From: Leucaena leucocephala
Taxonomy: Eukaryota; Streptophyta; Magnoliopsida; Fabales; Fabaceae
DNA: 64,000 nt
Assembly: GCA_037074615.1 (NCBI GenBank)
Contig: CM073519.1
Coordinates: forward strand, 28,975,001-29,039,000
Direction of reading: 5' to 3'
The notes below the pieces were generated by a model. The model made no database searches, had not been told where the DNA came from, and worked only from the letters and a program-made list of their open reading frames with translations. The translations under genes were made by a program, and so were the position numbers. This document shows positions 12,304-24,094 of the stretch, piece by piece; positions within the stretch are counted from its first letter, which is position 1, and each line of letters begins with the position of its first letter.

Positions 12304-15300
12304 TGTCATATCCTAATTTTTCCCTATCCGTATAGTACTGATAGTGGAAAGAGATTTGGGAAGGATTATAACGAAGATCAGAAGAAATAATACATAGATA
12401 AGTCTTAAAGAAAGAGAAGGACCTAAACAAAAATTGAAAAAGGTTAAAGGCCAAAAGTTAAAGTAGAAATAAATGTTGGGCAAAAGTGGTAATTTCCAAA
12501 AGTTTAGGGACCAAAACATAATTAAGCAAAAAGTCAGGGACATAAATGTAATTATAGAAAAGTTAAGCCAAAAAAGGCTTAGAACTGCCTGTAAGTATTT
12601 TAGTCCCACATCTATAAGTAAATTGAGGAAGTCATGCTTGGTAAACTGGCATGATACAGAAATTTTATTAGGGCTCTAGACAGTAGAAAATTATCTGATA
12701 GTCTAAAAGTTATCTAAATTTTTATCAAATTCCATGGATATCAGATATAAGTGGGGGAATTACAGGAAAGTGTGCCCTACAGTATCAGATGTTATGAATT
12801 AGACAGAACCCCAGAAGAAATCCTGTATAAAAAGTTATTCCCATAACAGTGAATTTTGACAGGAGTTTTATAACACCCGTGATCCGATAATGGAACTTAT
12901 CGGTATGTAAGCCTGGATAGAATGAGATCAGATTACCTCATATATAGGCCCATGATGATGCCAAGAAGGGCCCAAAACCCAGGGTACCAGTCCATCAATA
13001 GAAGGGGCCAGTGTCCAGAAAAAGTGCGAAATTACGAAAATGCCCAGATTGTACCAGAGATGGATGAAGGGCATTTTGGTCACCTGGGATCGGCTAAAAA
13101 TGTGGCACATGGTATAAATATGATTAGTTGAGCCCATATACACCCTGAGGCAGTATAAAGAGGGGTAAAATGACGATTATGCCCTTAGGGTCAATATAGT
13201 TTAAGAAATGACACCAAGGATATTTTGGTCATTTCCCAAGGAATGGATGGCAGATAAATACTCAGTATAACAATGTCAAGGGTATGAGAACCCTAGACAT
13301 TGATTTCCATGATAGAATACATATCCTGCTCTATTATAGAAAAATTTGGAATAGAAAATAGTCCGGTTGTTGTGAAACTGTTCCGATCGGTACCGGATTG
13401 GACTGAAACTTTTCAAGAAGCTTCCTTACACTATAAGCACGCCACCTAACCCCTTGAGGTATCCCTTGAGCTTTCCCACATGATGTTATAATTATTCTTT
13501 TATGAAAAATTTAAATCCAAGATTAAATATCGGCCTATAGATCAAATAGTAAACAAATCAATCTTGGCCATTCATTTTTCTTGGATTTTGGCTATAAATA
13601 CCCCCTCATTCTGCCCAAAACCGTGGCCTTGTGATACCTTGGGGAAACTCTTGCAAAATGAAAACTCAAGCCAAGACAAAAAAGATTCAAGGTTCCAAAG
13701 TTCAAGCAAGCTAGAGATTAAAGGTAAGCAATCTATCATAGCTTATTTTCCTTTGATTTGGGAGCTTGAACTGAGGGTTTTCATGGGAGAAAAGTTGAGT
13801 TTTCTCTAAGGGGTTGTGCTGCCCAACAACCTTAGATGAAAGGGGAAAAAATAAATTAAAGTTAGAAATGTATGATTGAAGCTTAAACAAGCTAGTTAAG
13901 TGATTGGTTGTTGAATCAAGTTGATATTCTTGACTTTGCCAAGAGTGAACCTGTTTGGTATGCACTATTCACGAGGGAAGGGAATTTAATTTTAATGATT
14001 TAATGCTTCCATTGAATTTAGATGATGATTTTGTGTAGGGTTGGAAAGGTTTTTAACCTTGAAAGCATTGAAATTCCAAGATCATAGTTTTTGAAATCCT
14101 TATCTGTTACTGTTCACTCGCATGAACAGTGATTGGAATTTAATGATTTTGATGCTTCCAATAGTTTTAAAATGAAAAGTTGTGTGGGATAAAGTAGAGA
14201 AATAAGTATGGGAAGCATTGGAATCAAAATGAGAATTTTTGAAAGAATTAAGTGCAGTTTCGGTTCTGTACAGCATGTGATAAAGGAGCATGAATTTCAT
14301 GATTCTAGCTCATAAATGGATTCAAAATATGAAATTGTGTAGGGTAAAGTCAAGGCATCAATTGATTCAAAGACTAAGTCCATTAGTTAAGATTAAGGAA
14401 AGTTAATGGGCTTAATGTTCAAGAAGAAGTTATGTTAGTTAAAGTGAGTTTAATGCTCAAGGAAGTTAGATTGTGATGAATGAATGATTATATGATGTTA
14501 GGAATTGATTGGTATGTTTCAAGAGAGGCAGCCACATGTTAAAGCAAAGTGAGAAGAAGGAAGTAAGTTAAGGTGAAAGAAAGTCAAGTGTTCAAGGTAG
14601 TAAACTTATGCTAAACTTGTATGCATTGAATGTTATGCTTGATTGTGCTATGGCTTGATTGAATTGTGTTGCCTATGTGCTTATGTATGAATCTCTTATT
14701 ATATGTTTACTTTTTCCAATTGTATTTCATATGTAACATGGAAGCATGCACATGACACAATAGTAACACTTTCACAAGCAAGCACAAGTAGTTACATTAA
14801 TGCATGCATTGTTTAGTACCGTTTGCTACTGAGATTTCCCCCGAAATCTCATCCCTTTCGATGTAATCCCAATCCCATAGGTTTATGAATGATGAAAGAG
14901 GATGATGAAGCATGAAGAAAAGCTAGGGATTGGATAGTATATATATTATGTGAATGTGTAATGTTGCTGTATGACCAATGTAAGTAGTGATGGTCATAAT
15001 GTAATGAAAAATAGTAAATGATGGAATAAATGTATGAAATTTTACATACATTTAGATGACATGCCAAGCTTCGTTTTGACACCAATAATGCTTTATTTGG
15101 ATGTCTGTACAAAGAGAACTGATTTTCCAAATTAAGGGACCAGAATCTGTTTCCAGGATTTTTGACCAAATGAACAGTAAAATTTGGTGAATAAACTGTA
15201 TTAATTGGCTAATCATTTGGTATGGAAGTTATTTTTCCCTTAAATGTCAAGATTTTATCTTCACTTAGATTTTGGAACCACTTCATTTTGAGTTTTATAA

Positions 15301-15467
15301 AATTAGTTATGATTTTTCGAAGTTTGTTGCATAATCTAGAATACCATATGAACAGTAACCGAGAAAGTGTAAAATTCCAGATTTGGCTAATGGACTTCCA
15401 AGGTCTTGTAAGTGGTTCTAAATGCTACTGAATGGTCCCTAAGATGTATGAAAGTAAGGATGTTGCA
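12304..15467 (+). mobile_element. Solo LTR of family B
   Basis: This is one complete B LTR (TGTCATATCCTAATTTTT... to ...GTAAGGATGTTGCA, 3164 bp) flanked by a perfect 5-bp duplication AAGAG (12299-12303 and 15468-15472). There is no internal region and no second LTR, the classic product of LTR-LTR recombination. It lies inside the left LTR of element E and so post-dates E. It has a TATA-like TATAAATA at 13593-13600 and the palindrome ACTGTTCA/TGAACAGT at 14109-14130. Small ORFs in it are not conserved with the other B LTRs beyond what DNA similarity gives. Confidence 0.93.
13593..13600 (+). promoter_or_regulatory. Putative TATA box of solo B LTR
   Basis: TATAAATA followed by CCCCC, conserved in the other B LTRs at 43234-43241 and 59971-59978. 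Confidence 0.6.
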
Positions 15468-15590
15468 AAGAGAAATCCTCTACCTTATTAGAGAAGGGAC
15501 TAGATAACTTACCTCATTCCTAAGCTCTGCCCAGTCCCTAAGCTCCTTGGACTGCTCCTGGCTCCTAGCTCCGCCAGAACTCCTTTCTTT

Positions 15591-15630
15591 TTCTTCCTTT
15601 CTCTCTTTCTCTCTTTCTCTCTTCTTTCTT
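15591..15630 (-). repeat. C/T-rich microsatellite in E LTR
   Basis: An almost pure pyrimidine tract (TCTCTTTC units), purine-rich in element orientation, just downstream of the LTR TATA box. The second copy is at 19941-20003. Confidence 0.8.
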
Positions 15631-16440
15631 GGCTCTTGGTCGTGCATAACATGAAGGGAGGGGTTTCATATTTATAGGTGAGTGGAGGTGGAATGAATGG
15701 TTTAGATCAAATCGTGATGAATGGCCCAGATCGCTTTGCTTCCTCAAGAAGCTTCGCTTGCATCATCACGATGACATCCTCCTCCTCTATGACTCACTAA
15801 TATGACATCATCCAAGGACACCTCAGGGGGTATGTGGCACAATTGGTGGGGTCCTTGGGACACCTCACCAACTGACTCAGCCTCTCCAGAGAATTCCAGA
15901 GCCTTTTCCTGGAATGAGTGGCCGAGATTGTGTCACGTGTCCTCTTTACTTTTTCTCCTTTTTCTAATCTCATGACATGTGTCCTTAACTTTTCTTCTTT
16001 TCCTGTAATTAGGCCATGTGGCACCTTGTGGGTCCCATGAGGACACCTTTCATGCCACCTCATGGTCTAAAGTCATATCTGATCACTTTTCCCAGTTCTA
16101 TCCTTAACCTAGTAACGTTACTTTATGGAAATCACTAAAATATTATTTTAAGGCCTCTTAAACTCCATAATACTTGGGCCTACGTTTTTGAGCTCTTGGA
16201 TTGCTATATTGGGTTTATAACCAAGCCCAAGCACTGGTGGCTCGGTTCCTAAGAAACACCTCTTACTTATTTTTTATACCCATAGGGACTTTCACTATTT
16301 TCCTTGAATTTTCACTTTCTTGCAGTTTAGTCCCTGAACATCATCTGTACACTTCTGGGACTCCTGCACAATAGGTTCTAGTAGCCTTCCTTTTTCAGGC
16401 TACATACTGGGCTTCTAGGCCTAAAAATTGGGATATGACA

Positions 16441-18925
16441 TTTCTCCTCCCCTTTAAATAAATTTCATCCTCAAAATTTGAGGGTTAAATTTCTATTCAT
16501 TCATAACTTTATGTATCAATGCCAAACTTTTGTGGCATTTACACCCTTTCCCACATAACTGCATTCTATCTTTACTCTATCTTAGACCCTCTTCTCTGGG
16601 TCTCGCTAGCCTTTTCATCTCTTACTCCTTATCTGAATGATCTATCAATTCATACTTTTCCATTCTCAAAACATATGGGGTTCTCTTCTTTATTCCTCAG
16701 GCATACTTCTACAAAACTTTTGAATATCAGTACCCAGACTTGAACTTGAACTCCATCTTTTAAGGATAAACTAAGTTTAGTCTGTATATAATATAGGTTA
16801 TTTGAGGAAAATCATTATAAATAGGTTTTCTAGAGGAGTTAATCAACTCGTGAAGCTCCTTACCTTAACTTATCTTTGGTACTCATCTTTCCAGAGAGAT
16901 ACTATACTGTTCTCATTTCTTCATAGCTCCTTACTTTCCTTAGGCTAGGTCTAACTGTGAACTCGGGATCTAATTGCGATCAACTGTAAGCCTCTTTAGA
17001 ATCTAACTGTGACTTTGAAGCTGTTAGGATCTAATTATGACCCTTGAGCCATATTAGGATCTAACTGCGACCCTCCAGAATCCTCTGTGGTTCTGTCTGT
17101 ATCATCATCTCTGAAAGATCTCATCCAACAGACTAAGTTATAAAGTTGACTGATTCCACTTATTGATAACTCAATAAAAATTTTAAAATACATTCAGTAG
17201 CCCATATTATTTACCAAGACTTTACTTATTTTCCCTCTTACTCAGGACTTCCTTCTCATTTTTCTTACTCTATTGTGGTTACCAATTATGGTCTAACCAC
17301 CTGCCATTGCATTCCGTTGCTATGGCCTCATCATAACTTCTCATTTAAATATGTGCTCTAACTGGGAGCTATTTGAACTATGCTATAACTGTAAGCAATT
17401 TGTATCATATCTAACTCTTATATGAAGAGTAATATGAACTCATCAAAATCTAGCTCTATCTGAGAGTCATCTGTTTCATATCCAACTCTTATCTGAAGAG
17501 TGATATGAAAATAATCTCTTTACTACTCTCTCTTACTCTTTCTGTATACCATTTATTTGATAGGATTATAGCACTACCACCTTCTTGGTACTTGCTGTAA
17601 CCCTAACATAAGAAATGGCCCTAAGCACTGTATTCATAAGTCTGTAGAAATTCCTTAGTAACCCCAATCATACTGTAATAACTATCCCACTTACTAAGAC
17701 TATCTATTATCCTGGGTAAATTCTTATTGCATGTCGTATGGTATGGCAGCAACATAACTTTCTCATCATAAACTCTACCCTACATGTACTGCATGAGGGG
17801 AGTATTCATAGCATACTCTAACATGCATGTCATCATATGACAACTGCAAGGAGATGCAACTATTTATCATAACTCATGGCAACATAAACCATATAATAAT
17901 CACATAAATTTGCTCAACCATCCATCATACGTACACTGCAATTGAACATTCTTTCCTCTATCACCTTATCTTTCATATCCCAAACATTCATTTAGGAATA
18001 TGAAATAACTACTCATTTAACTTAGGCTGCCACATTACCCTCTTACTAGGGTATAGACTCAACCCTTCATTACTCTATCTTATTCTTGCTCATTACTCTT
18101 TCTTAAATTGGGGAGTCTCTTTATCTTTGAAACTGTGTCTACCTTTCTCTCTATCAGTCTTAGTCTACTCTAGACTATACTATGGTTTCTTTATCTTGGG
18201 AACATCATCTCTCTCTATCTATTAATCATCTTGTCTCTAACTTTAGGCCACATGCTAGGATCATTCCTAGGAAAGCCTCATTCTAACTTGTAATTCTTTT
18301 GTTCAGGAAACACTAGCAGAATAAATTATTTCATAATATAGATCTACTCACATAGAGGATATACTTCTGAATATTATCTAATCTTTCATATCTCCTTACT
18401 TTATACTATATGGCTTGATTATGCTTTGTACCAATCCTCTAGTTGATTAACTTCAACCAGGTTGGTACCTTCATTATCATCGCCACTATAACATCTGGCA
18501 GCTTCCCTTGACCTAGGACTAGTCAGCTTCTATCTCTATCTATAGAGAAAATTGCTCCCTAGACATTATCCTACTTAGTCTAACCATATCGTGCTAAGAA
18601 ACACGAGACGTCGGTGGTAACAGCTGGCTAAAACTAACTACTTCCTTGAAGATTACCCCGTAAAACTATAAGGTATAGGGTATTGTTCTATCTATCTGGG
18701 TGTCACTGACTCTAAATAGTGAATACAATCCCCATATCTTCTACTACAGGGAGAACCTCTTAGTTCAAATCTCTAACTACACCAGAGCATCACTGAGCCA
18801 TAACCTTATCTTCTGTGCAGAATCTTATACTCTATGCCAGAACCCTTTTCTCTGTACTAGAACCCTCTTGATTCTGTACTAGAACCTTCTGCTCTGAGCT
18901 AGAATCCTCTACTCTGATACCAAAA
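16441..18925 (-). other. Non-coding internal region of family E
   Basis: About 2.5 kb without recognisable gag or pol. It begins (plus strand) with a pyrimidine run, 'tttctcctcccctttaaa', which is the element's polypurine tract. At 16950-17090 a motif close to GATCTAACTGYGA recurs about six times. At 17340-17520 another motif around CTAACTCTTATNTGAAGAGT recurs. Similar arrays, in the opposite orientation, occur in the internal region of family B (56875-57000 and 57935-58050). The rest shows nothing recognisable. Confidence 0.7.
18911..18922 (-). other. Primer binding site of family E
   Basis: On the minus strand this reads TGGTATCAGAGT, one base different from the usual TGGTATCAGAGC, and lies 3 nt inside the LTR boundary at 18926. 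Confidence 0.82.
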
Positions 18926-20814
18926 TCTAACATCCTCATTTTTATACGTCTTAGGGACCAAATGGTAGCATCTGGAACCACTTCTAAGGCTATTGAAGTC
19001 AAATTACTCAATCTGAAATTTTACTCTTAGCGTGTACTATTCACTGTGTAAATTCCAGTGAAGTGACCTGACTTCGAAAACTGATAACTAATTCTAGCAA
19101 AATTGAAATGGAGTGGTTCAAATTGCTATATGAAGCTAACTTAATTCTCTTTCAGGGAAAAATAACTTGTTGACCGCGCCTTGACCAAGTCAACATCAGT
19201 AAACGTATGAAAATTACTGTTCATCCTACGTTTTCCCCTGATTTCAGCACTTTGGTCCTAACATTTGCACTATCCAATCCCCAGCTTTTCTTCATGCTTC
19301 TTTAGTCCTCTTCTAACATACCTATAGGAATTGGATTACATGGAAGGGGATGAGATTTTTGGGAAAATCTCAATAGCAAATAGTACTAAACAATGCATGC
19401 ATTAATGTAAATACTTGTGCTTGCTTGTAAAAGTGTTAACATTGTCTAATGTGTATGCTTCCATGTTACATATGAAATACAATTGGCCAAAGTAATCATA
19501 GAAACAAAGCTTCATATATAAGCACATATACAACATAATTCAACAAAGCCATAGCACAATCAAGTATAACATTCAATACATACAAGTTTAGGATAAATTC
19601 ACTACCTGGCGTGTAGCCTTTCCTTCTAGCCTTTAGCCTTGTCTCTAAGGTCCCTTCTTTTCATATGTTAGAGCCTATACATAGCATAATAATATCTTTA
19701 TTATTATCTAGTATATCTTTACTTAGCTTATGCTTAACTTGGGGTAATATCCTTAATCTGACATTTCCCTAACTTTCTTTCTATCTATAGCTAACCTTAT
19801 TAATAGAGATATTTCTCTATTCCAACCACTAAGAGCAATCCTCTACTTTATTAGAGTAGGGACTATATATCTTACTTACCTCATTCCTAAACTTTGCCTA
19901 GTCCCTAAGCTCCTTGGACTACTCCTGGCTCTGCCAGAACTCCTTCCTTTCTTTCTCTTCCTTCCTTTTTTTCGCTCTTTCTCTCTTCTTTCTCTTCTGT
20001 CTTGGCTCTTTGCCATGCATAAAATGAAGGGAGGGGTGGCCTATTTATAGGTGAGTGGAGGTGGAATGAATGGTCCAGATCAAATCGTGATGAATAGCCT
20101 AGATCGCTTAGCTTCCTCAAGAAGCTTTGCCTGCATCATCACTATGACATCCTCCTCGTCCATGACTCACCAATATGACATCATCCAAGGACACCTCAGG
20201 GGGTATGTGGCACAATTGGTGGGATCCTTGGGACACCTCACCAGCTGACTCAGCCTCTCTAGAGAATTCTAGAACCTTTTCCTGGAATGAGCGGTCGAGA
20301 TTGTGCCACTTGTCCTCTTTACTTTTTCTCCTTTTTCTAATCTCATGACATGTGTCCTTAACTTTTCTTCTTTTCCTGTAATTAGGCCATATGGCCCCTT
20401 GTAGGTCCCATGAGGACACTTTTCATGCCACCTCATGGTCTAAAGTCACATCTAATCACTTTTCCCAGTTATATCCTTAACTGGGTAACGTTACTATGGA
20501 AAATCACTAAAATATTATTTTAATACCTCTTAAACTCCATAATACTTGGGCCTACGTTTTTGGTCTCTTGGATTGCTATCTTGGGTTTCTAACTAAGCCC
20601 AAGCACTCTGGTGACTTGGTTCCCAAGAAATACCTCTTACTTCTTTCTTATGCCCATAGGGACTTTCACTATTTTCCTTGAATTTTCACTTTCTTGCAGT
20701 TTAGTCCCTGGACATCATCTATACACTTCTGGGACTCCTGCACAATAGGGTCTTGTAGCTTTCCTTTTTTAGGCTACAAACTGGGCTTATAGGCCTAAAA
20801 ATTTTGATATGACA
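18926..20814 (-). repeat. 5' LTR of family E
   Basis: Intact right LTR, about 1.89 kb, with a TATA-like TATAAATA on the minus strand at 20042-20049 and a C/T tract at 19941-20003. Its right end ...GATATGACA adjoins the TSD copy GTAGC. Confidence 0.9.
19941..20003 (-). repeat. C/T-rich microsatellite in E 5' LTR
   Basis: Pyrimidine tract equivalent to 15591-15630 but longer, interrupted by a few G bases. On the minus strand it gives a GA-rich stretch where the 5' end of the transcript is expected. Confidence 0.75.
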
Positions 20815-20819
20815 GTAGC

Positions 20820-21879
20820 CAAGAACACAAAACTCTAACTTCATGTATACTTGAATTTTCAAGCCAATACCACTTGATTCAAGCTTGTTTAAGCTTATCT
20901 AAACTATCCATAACATAAAATTTGCATTCCCACCACATATAAACAACATGTAAAATGCCATAAAAACCTCTTAAAACCAAGAGAAAACTTCATAGAACAA
21001 AGTCCAAGATCAAAGAAACTAGTTATATTTTCTTTTGCTCCTAAGTGAATGTTTCTTTCTAGCTCAAAAATAAATTTTGGTAGAGGTTCCCTAGGGTTTT
21101 CAAGGTGCCAAAATGTACTGTGAAGGGGGTATTTATAGAAAAAGTTTGGTGGAAATGGAAGGCTAAGATTAGTTCAAACACTATTTAATCCAAGGGTCCA
21201 AATTCACCTTCCATCAAGCTTGCCCTATAAGCCTTAGAATGACATCATCCATGACATAATATAGGGCTATGTTTGGTGCAAGAAATTGAAAAATATTGAT
21301 AGAAAAAATTTCAGTTCAGTCCGATATTGATCCAGTCAGTTTCACAAAAACTAGATTGTTTTATATTTCTAATTTTTATAATATTCCATAATATGTATTA
21401 TGTCATAAAAACTAGTGTTTAGATTTTCCTACTATTGAAATTATTAGATTGAGTATTTATCTGCTTTCTATCCCTTGAAAATGACCAAAATGCGCCTAGT
21501 TCACTATCTTACACTATATTAACCCTAGGGCATAATTGTTATTTCACACCTCTTTATATCTTATCAGGGTATATAATGACTCTAATGAACATCCCTATAC
21601 TTGTCTTGGCATTTTGGCCTATTTAAAATGACTAAAATGCCCTTCATCCATCTCTTGTTAATTATTACAACATAGGGGCATTTTCATAATTTTACATTTT
21701 TTCAGGGTTCCTCTAAACACTGGCCCACCTGACTGTTTAAATATCTTTTTGGCCTTTAGGATGCAATTTTGGGCCTCTATATGGGTCTAATACCTTTATG
21801 GATTAATTCCCAATAAACTTCACCTAAAATTATTTATCGGATATATTATTCTACTATAAATTCTATTAACAATTATATA
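20820..21879 (-). mobile_element. Inverted family D LTR fragment, continuation of D2
   Basis: Continues 10541-11394 after the E insertion. 'aagaacacaaaactctaac' is the complement of the corresponding plus-strand D segment near 25660. A minus-strand TATAAATA lies at 21130-21137. It is cut at 21879, where a family B LTR begins. Confidence 0.75.
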
Positions 21880-23203
21880 TGTCATATCCTAATTTTTCCC
21901 TATCCGTATAGTACTGATAGTGGAAAGAGGCTTGGAAAGGATTATGACGAACATCAGAAGAAATAATAAAGGTTAGATGATTCTTTAAGGAAGAGAAGGA
22001 CTAAAATGAAAAGTAGAAAAGGTTAAAGGCAAAAAGTGAAAGCAGAGATATGATTTGGGCCAAAAGTGGTAATTTTTAAAAGTTAAGGGACTTAAATGTA
22101 ATTAAGTAAAAAGTTCAAGGGCAAAATTGTAATTATAGAAAGATCAGACCGGAAAAGGTTATAACTACCCAGAAGTTTTTCAGTCCCATATTCCATCAGT
22201 AAATAGAGGAAGTTACGCTGGTTAATCTGGCATGATACATAAATTTTATTAAGGCTCTAGACAGCAGAAAATTATCTGATAGTCTAAAAGTTATCTGAAT
22301 TTTTATCAGATTCCATGGACATTAGATATAAGTGGGGGAATTACAGGAAAGTGTGCCCCACAGTGTCAGATGTTATGAATTGGATAGAACCCCAGAAGAA
22401 GTCTTGTATAAAAAGTTATTCCCATAATAGTGAATTTTGACAGGAGTTTAAGAACACCCGTGAACCGATAATGGAACTTATCGGTATGTGAACCTGGATA
22501 GAATTAGATCAGATGACCTCATATATAGGCCTATGATGACGTTAAGAAGGGCCCAAAACCCAGGGTACCAGTCTATCAGTAGAAGGGGCCAGTGTCCAGA
22601 AAAAGTGCGAAATTACAAAAATGCCCCTAGATGCCCAAATTGTACCAGAGATGGATGAAGGGCATTTTGGTCACCTGGGACAGGCTAAAAATGTGGTACA
22701 TGGTATAAATATGACTAGTTGAGCCCAGATAGACCCTGAGGCAGTATAAAGAGGGGTAAAATGATGATTATGCCCTTAGGGTCAATATAGTGTAAGAAAA
22801 GACATCAAGGGTATTTTGGTCATTTCCTAAGGCATGGATTGAAGATAACTCAGTATAACCATGTCAAGGGTATGAGAAGCCTAGACATTGATTTTCAGGA
22901 TAGAATACATATCCTGCCATATTATAAAAAAATTAGGAACAGAAAACAGTCCGGTTGTTGTGAAACTGCTCTGATCAGTACCAGATTGGACTGGAATTTT
23001 TCCAGAAGCTTCCTTACACTATGAGCACGCCACATAACCCCATGAGATGTCCCATGAGCTTTCCCACATGATGTCATAATTATTATTTTATGAAAAAGTA
23101 AAATCCAAGATTAAATGTGAGCCTTTAGATCAAATAGTAACTATATCAATATTGGTCATTGATTTTTCTTGGATTTTGGCCATAAATACCCCCTCAATAT
23201 TAT
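21880..23203 (+). mobile_element. Truncated family B LTR
   Basis: Starts with an exact B terminus (TGTCATATCCTAATTTTTCCC-type) and is colinear with 12304-13604. It stops just after the TATA region ('aaataccccctca'). The remaining 1.9 kb of LTR is missing and the sequence passes directly into integrase-coding DNA of a family D element. No matching target duplication is visible, consistent with a deletion spanning the junction. Confidence 0.85.
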
Positions 23204-24039
23204 TTTAGACAGAGATCCTCGAATTACATCGAATTTCTAGAGGACTCTGTATAACGAAATGGATACTACTATCTTATTTAGTACAACTTATCATCCACAG
23301 ATCGATGGACAATTAGAAAGGATGATCCAAACATTAAAGGATATGCTTAGAGCTTGTATTATGGATTTTAAAGGGAACTGGGATGGTCACTTACCACTCC
23401 TTGAATTTTCTTACAGTAATAGTTATCATTCCAGTCTTTAGATGGCTCCTTTTGAAGCACTACATGGCAGAAAATGCAAATATCCTTTATGCTGGACAAA
23501 GCTAAGTAAAATAACGATATATGGTCTTGACATAGTATATCAAACTTTAGCTTAGATTGATTATTAAGAAGAGGCTATTAATGGCACAAAGTAAACAGAA
23601 GAGTTGTGTAGATGTTAGAATAAAGCTGCTAGAATTTGTGAAAGGTGACTATGTATTCCTCAAAGTTACACCAGCTACTGGAGCTAGACGATCCATTAAA
23701 GTTAAAAAAACTTAACCCGAAGTATGTTGGACTATTTTAGGTTCTCTCTAAAGTTGGACCAATAGCTTACAAGCTATCTCTTCCTCCAAAACTCAGCCAC
23801 CTTCATGACGTGTTTCATGTTTCTTAGTTGAAGAAGTATATACTAGACCAGTCACATGTGATTAAGCAAGATGGTATTGCATTGTAGGACAACCTAACAT
23901 ATGAGATTGGAAAGGTTAAGCATCTATGAAATAAACAAATTTCTTTAGTCAAAGTAGTCTGTAAAGGATTGACTAAGAATGAGCTACCTTAGAAGTAGAG
24001 GAAAGAATGAAGGAGATATGTCCTGAGTTATTTCCTTAG
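23204..24039 (+). pseudogene. Integrase C-terminal remnant (family D)
   Basis: Reads LDRDPRITSNF, then FSTTYHPQIDGQLERMIQTL (the catalytic glutamate is kept here), LRACIMDFKGNWDGHLPLLEF and MAPFEALHGRKC. It then continues with frame changes to LHDVFHVS and a C-terminal region ending EERMKEICPELFP just before a TAG at 24037-24039. The only open stretch is 23259-23441; stops and frameshifts break the rest. It matches the integrase of plant chromoviruses (GAG-POL order PR-RT-RH-IN) and is the same type as the family C remnant. The N-terminal zinc-binding part and first catalytic Asp are missing because the sequence is cut at 23203. Non-functional. Confidence 0.88.
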
Positions 24040-24080
24040 CATATATATATATTATAAATTTCAAGGACAAAATCTATTTT

Positions 24081-24094
24081 AAAGGGGAGAGAAA
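24081..24094 (+). other. Polypurine tract of family D
   Basis: AAAGGGGAGAGAAA immediately before the LTR start at 24095. Confidence 0.85.

Larger units (their letters stand above)
11395..16440 (-). repeat. 3' LTR of family E, interrupted at 12303/15473
   Basis: The two parts, 11395-12303 and 15473-16440, are colinear with 18926-20814: 'gggaccaaatggtagcatctgg' style sequence at the left, 'aaaattgggatatgaca' at the right. The interruption is the solo B LTR with duplicated AAGAG. A TATA-like TATAAATA lies on the minus strand at 15669-15676, and a C/T tract (15591-15630) lies just downstream of it in element orientation. Confidence 0.88.
11395..20814 (-). mobile_element. Complete LTR element, family E, non-coding
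   Basis: A perfect 5-bp TSD GTAGC lies at 11390-11394 and 20815-20819. The LTRs are 11395-16440 (interrupted by a solo B LTR) and 18926-20814. Removing the insertion and its TSD leaves a left LTR of about 1.88 kb against 1.89 kb for the right. On the minus strand the primer binding site is at 18911-18922 and a purine tract at 16441-16458. The internal region (16441-18925, about 2.5 kb) has no gag or pol that I can recognise, so this is a non-autonomous element. The outer LTR bases are decayed (TATAACATCC and TCTAACATCC in place of an expected TGTAACATCC). Confidence 0.88.

Noticed and set aside
19905..20120. Lys/Glu/Arg-rich minus frame in both E LTRs (also 15565-15747)
   Set aside because: The composition is just the GA microsatellite translated, and the frame straddles the LTR TATA box.
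20117..20419. 100-codon minus frame in the E LTR, with a counterpart at 15797-16063
   Set aside because: The two LTR copies are open in different frames, so the protein is not conserved.
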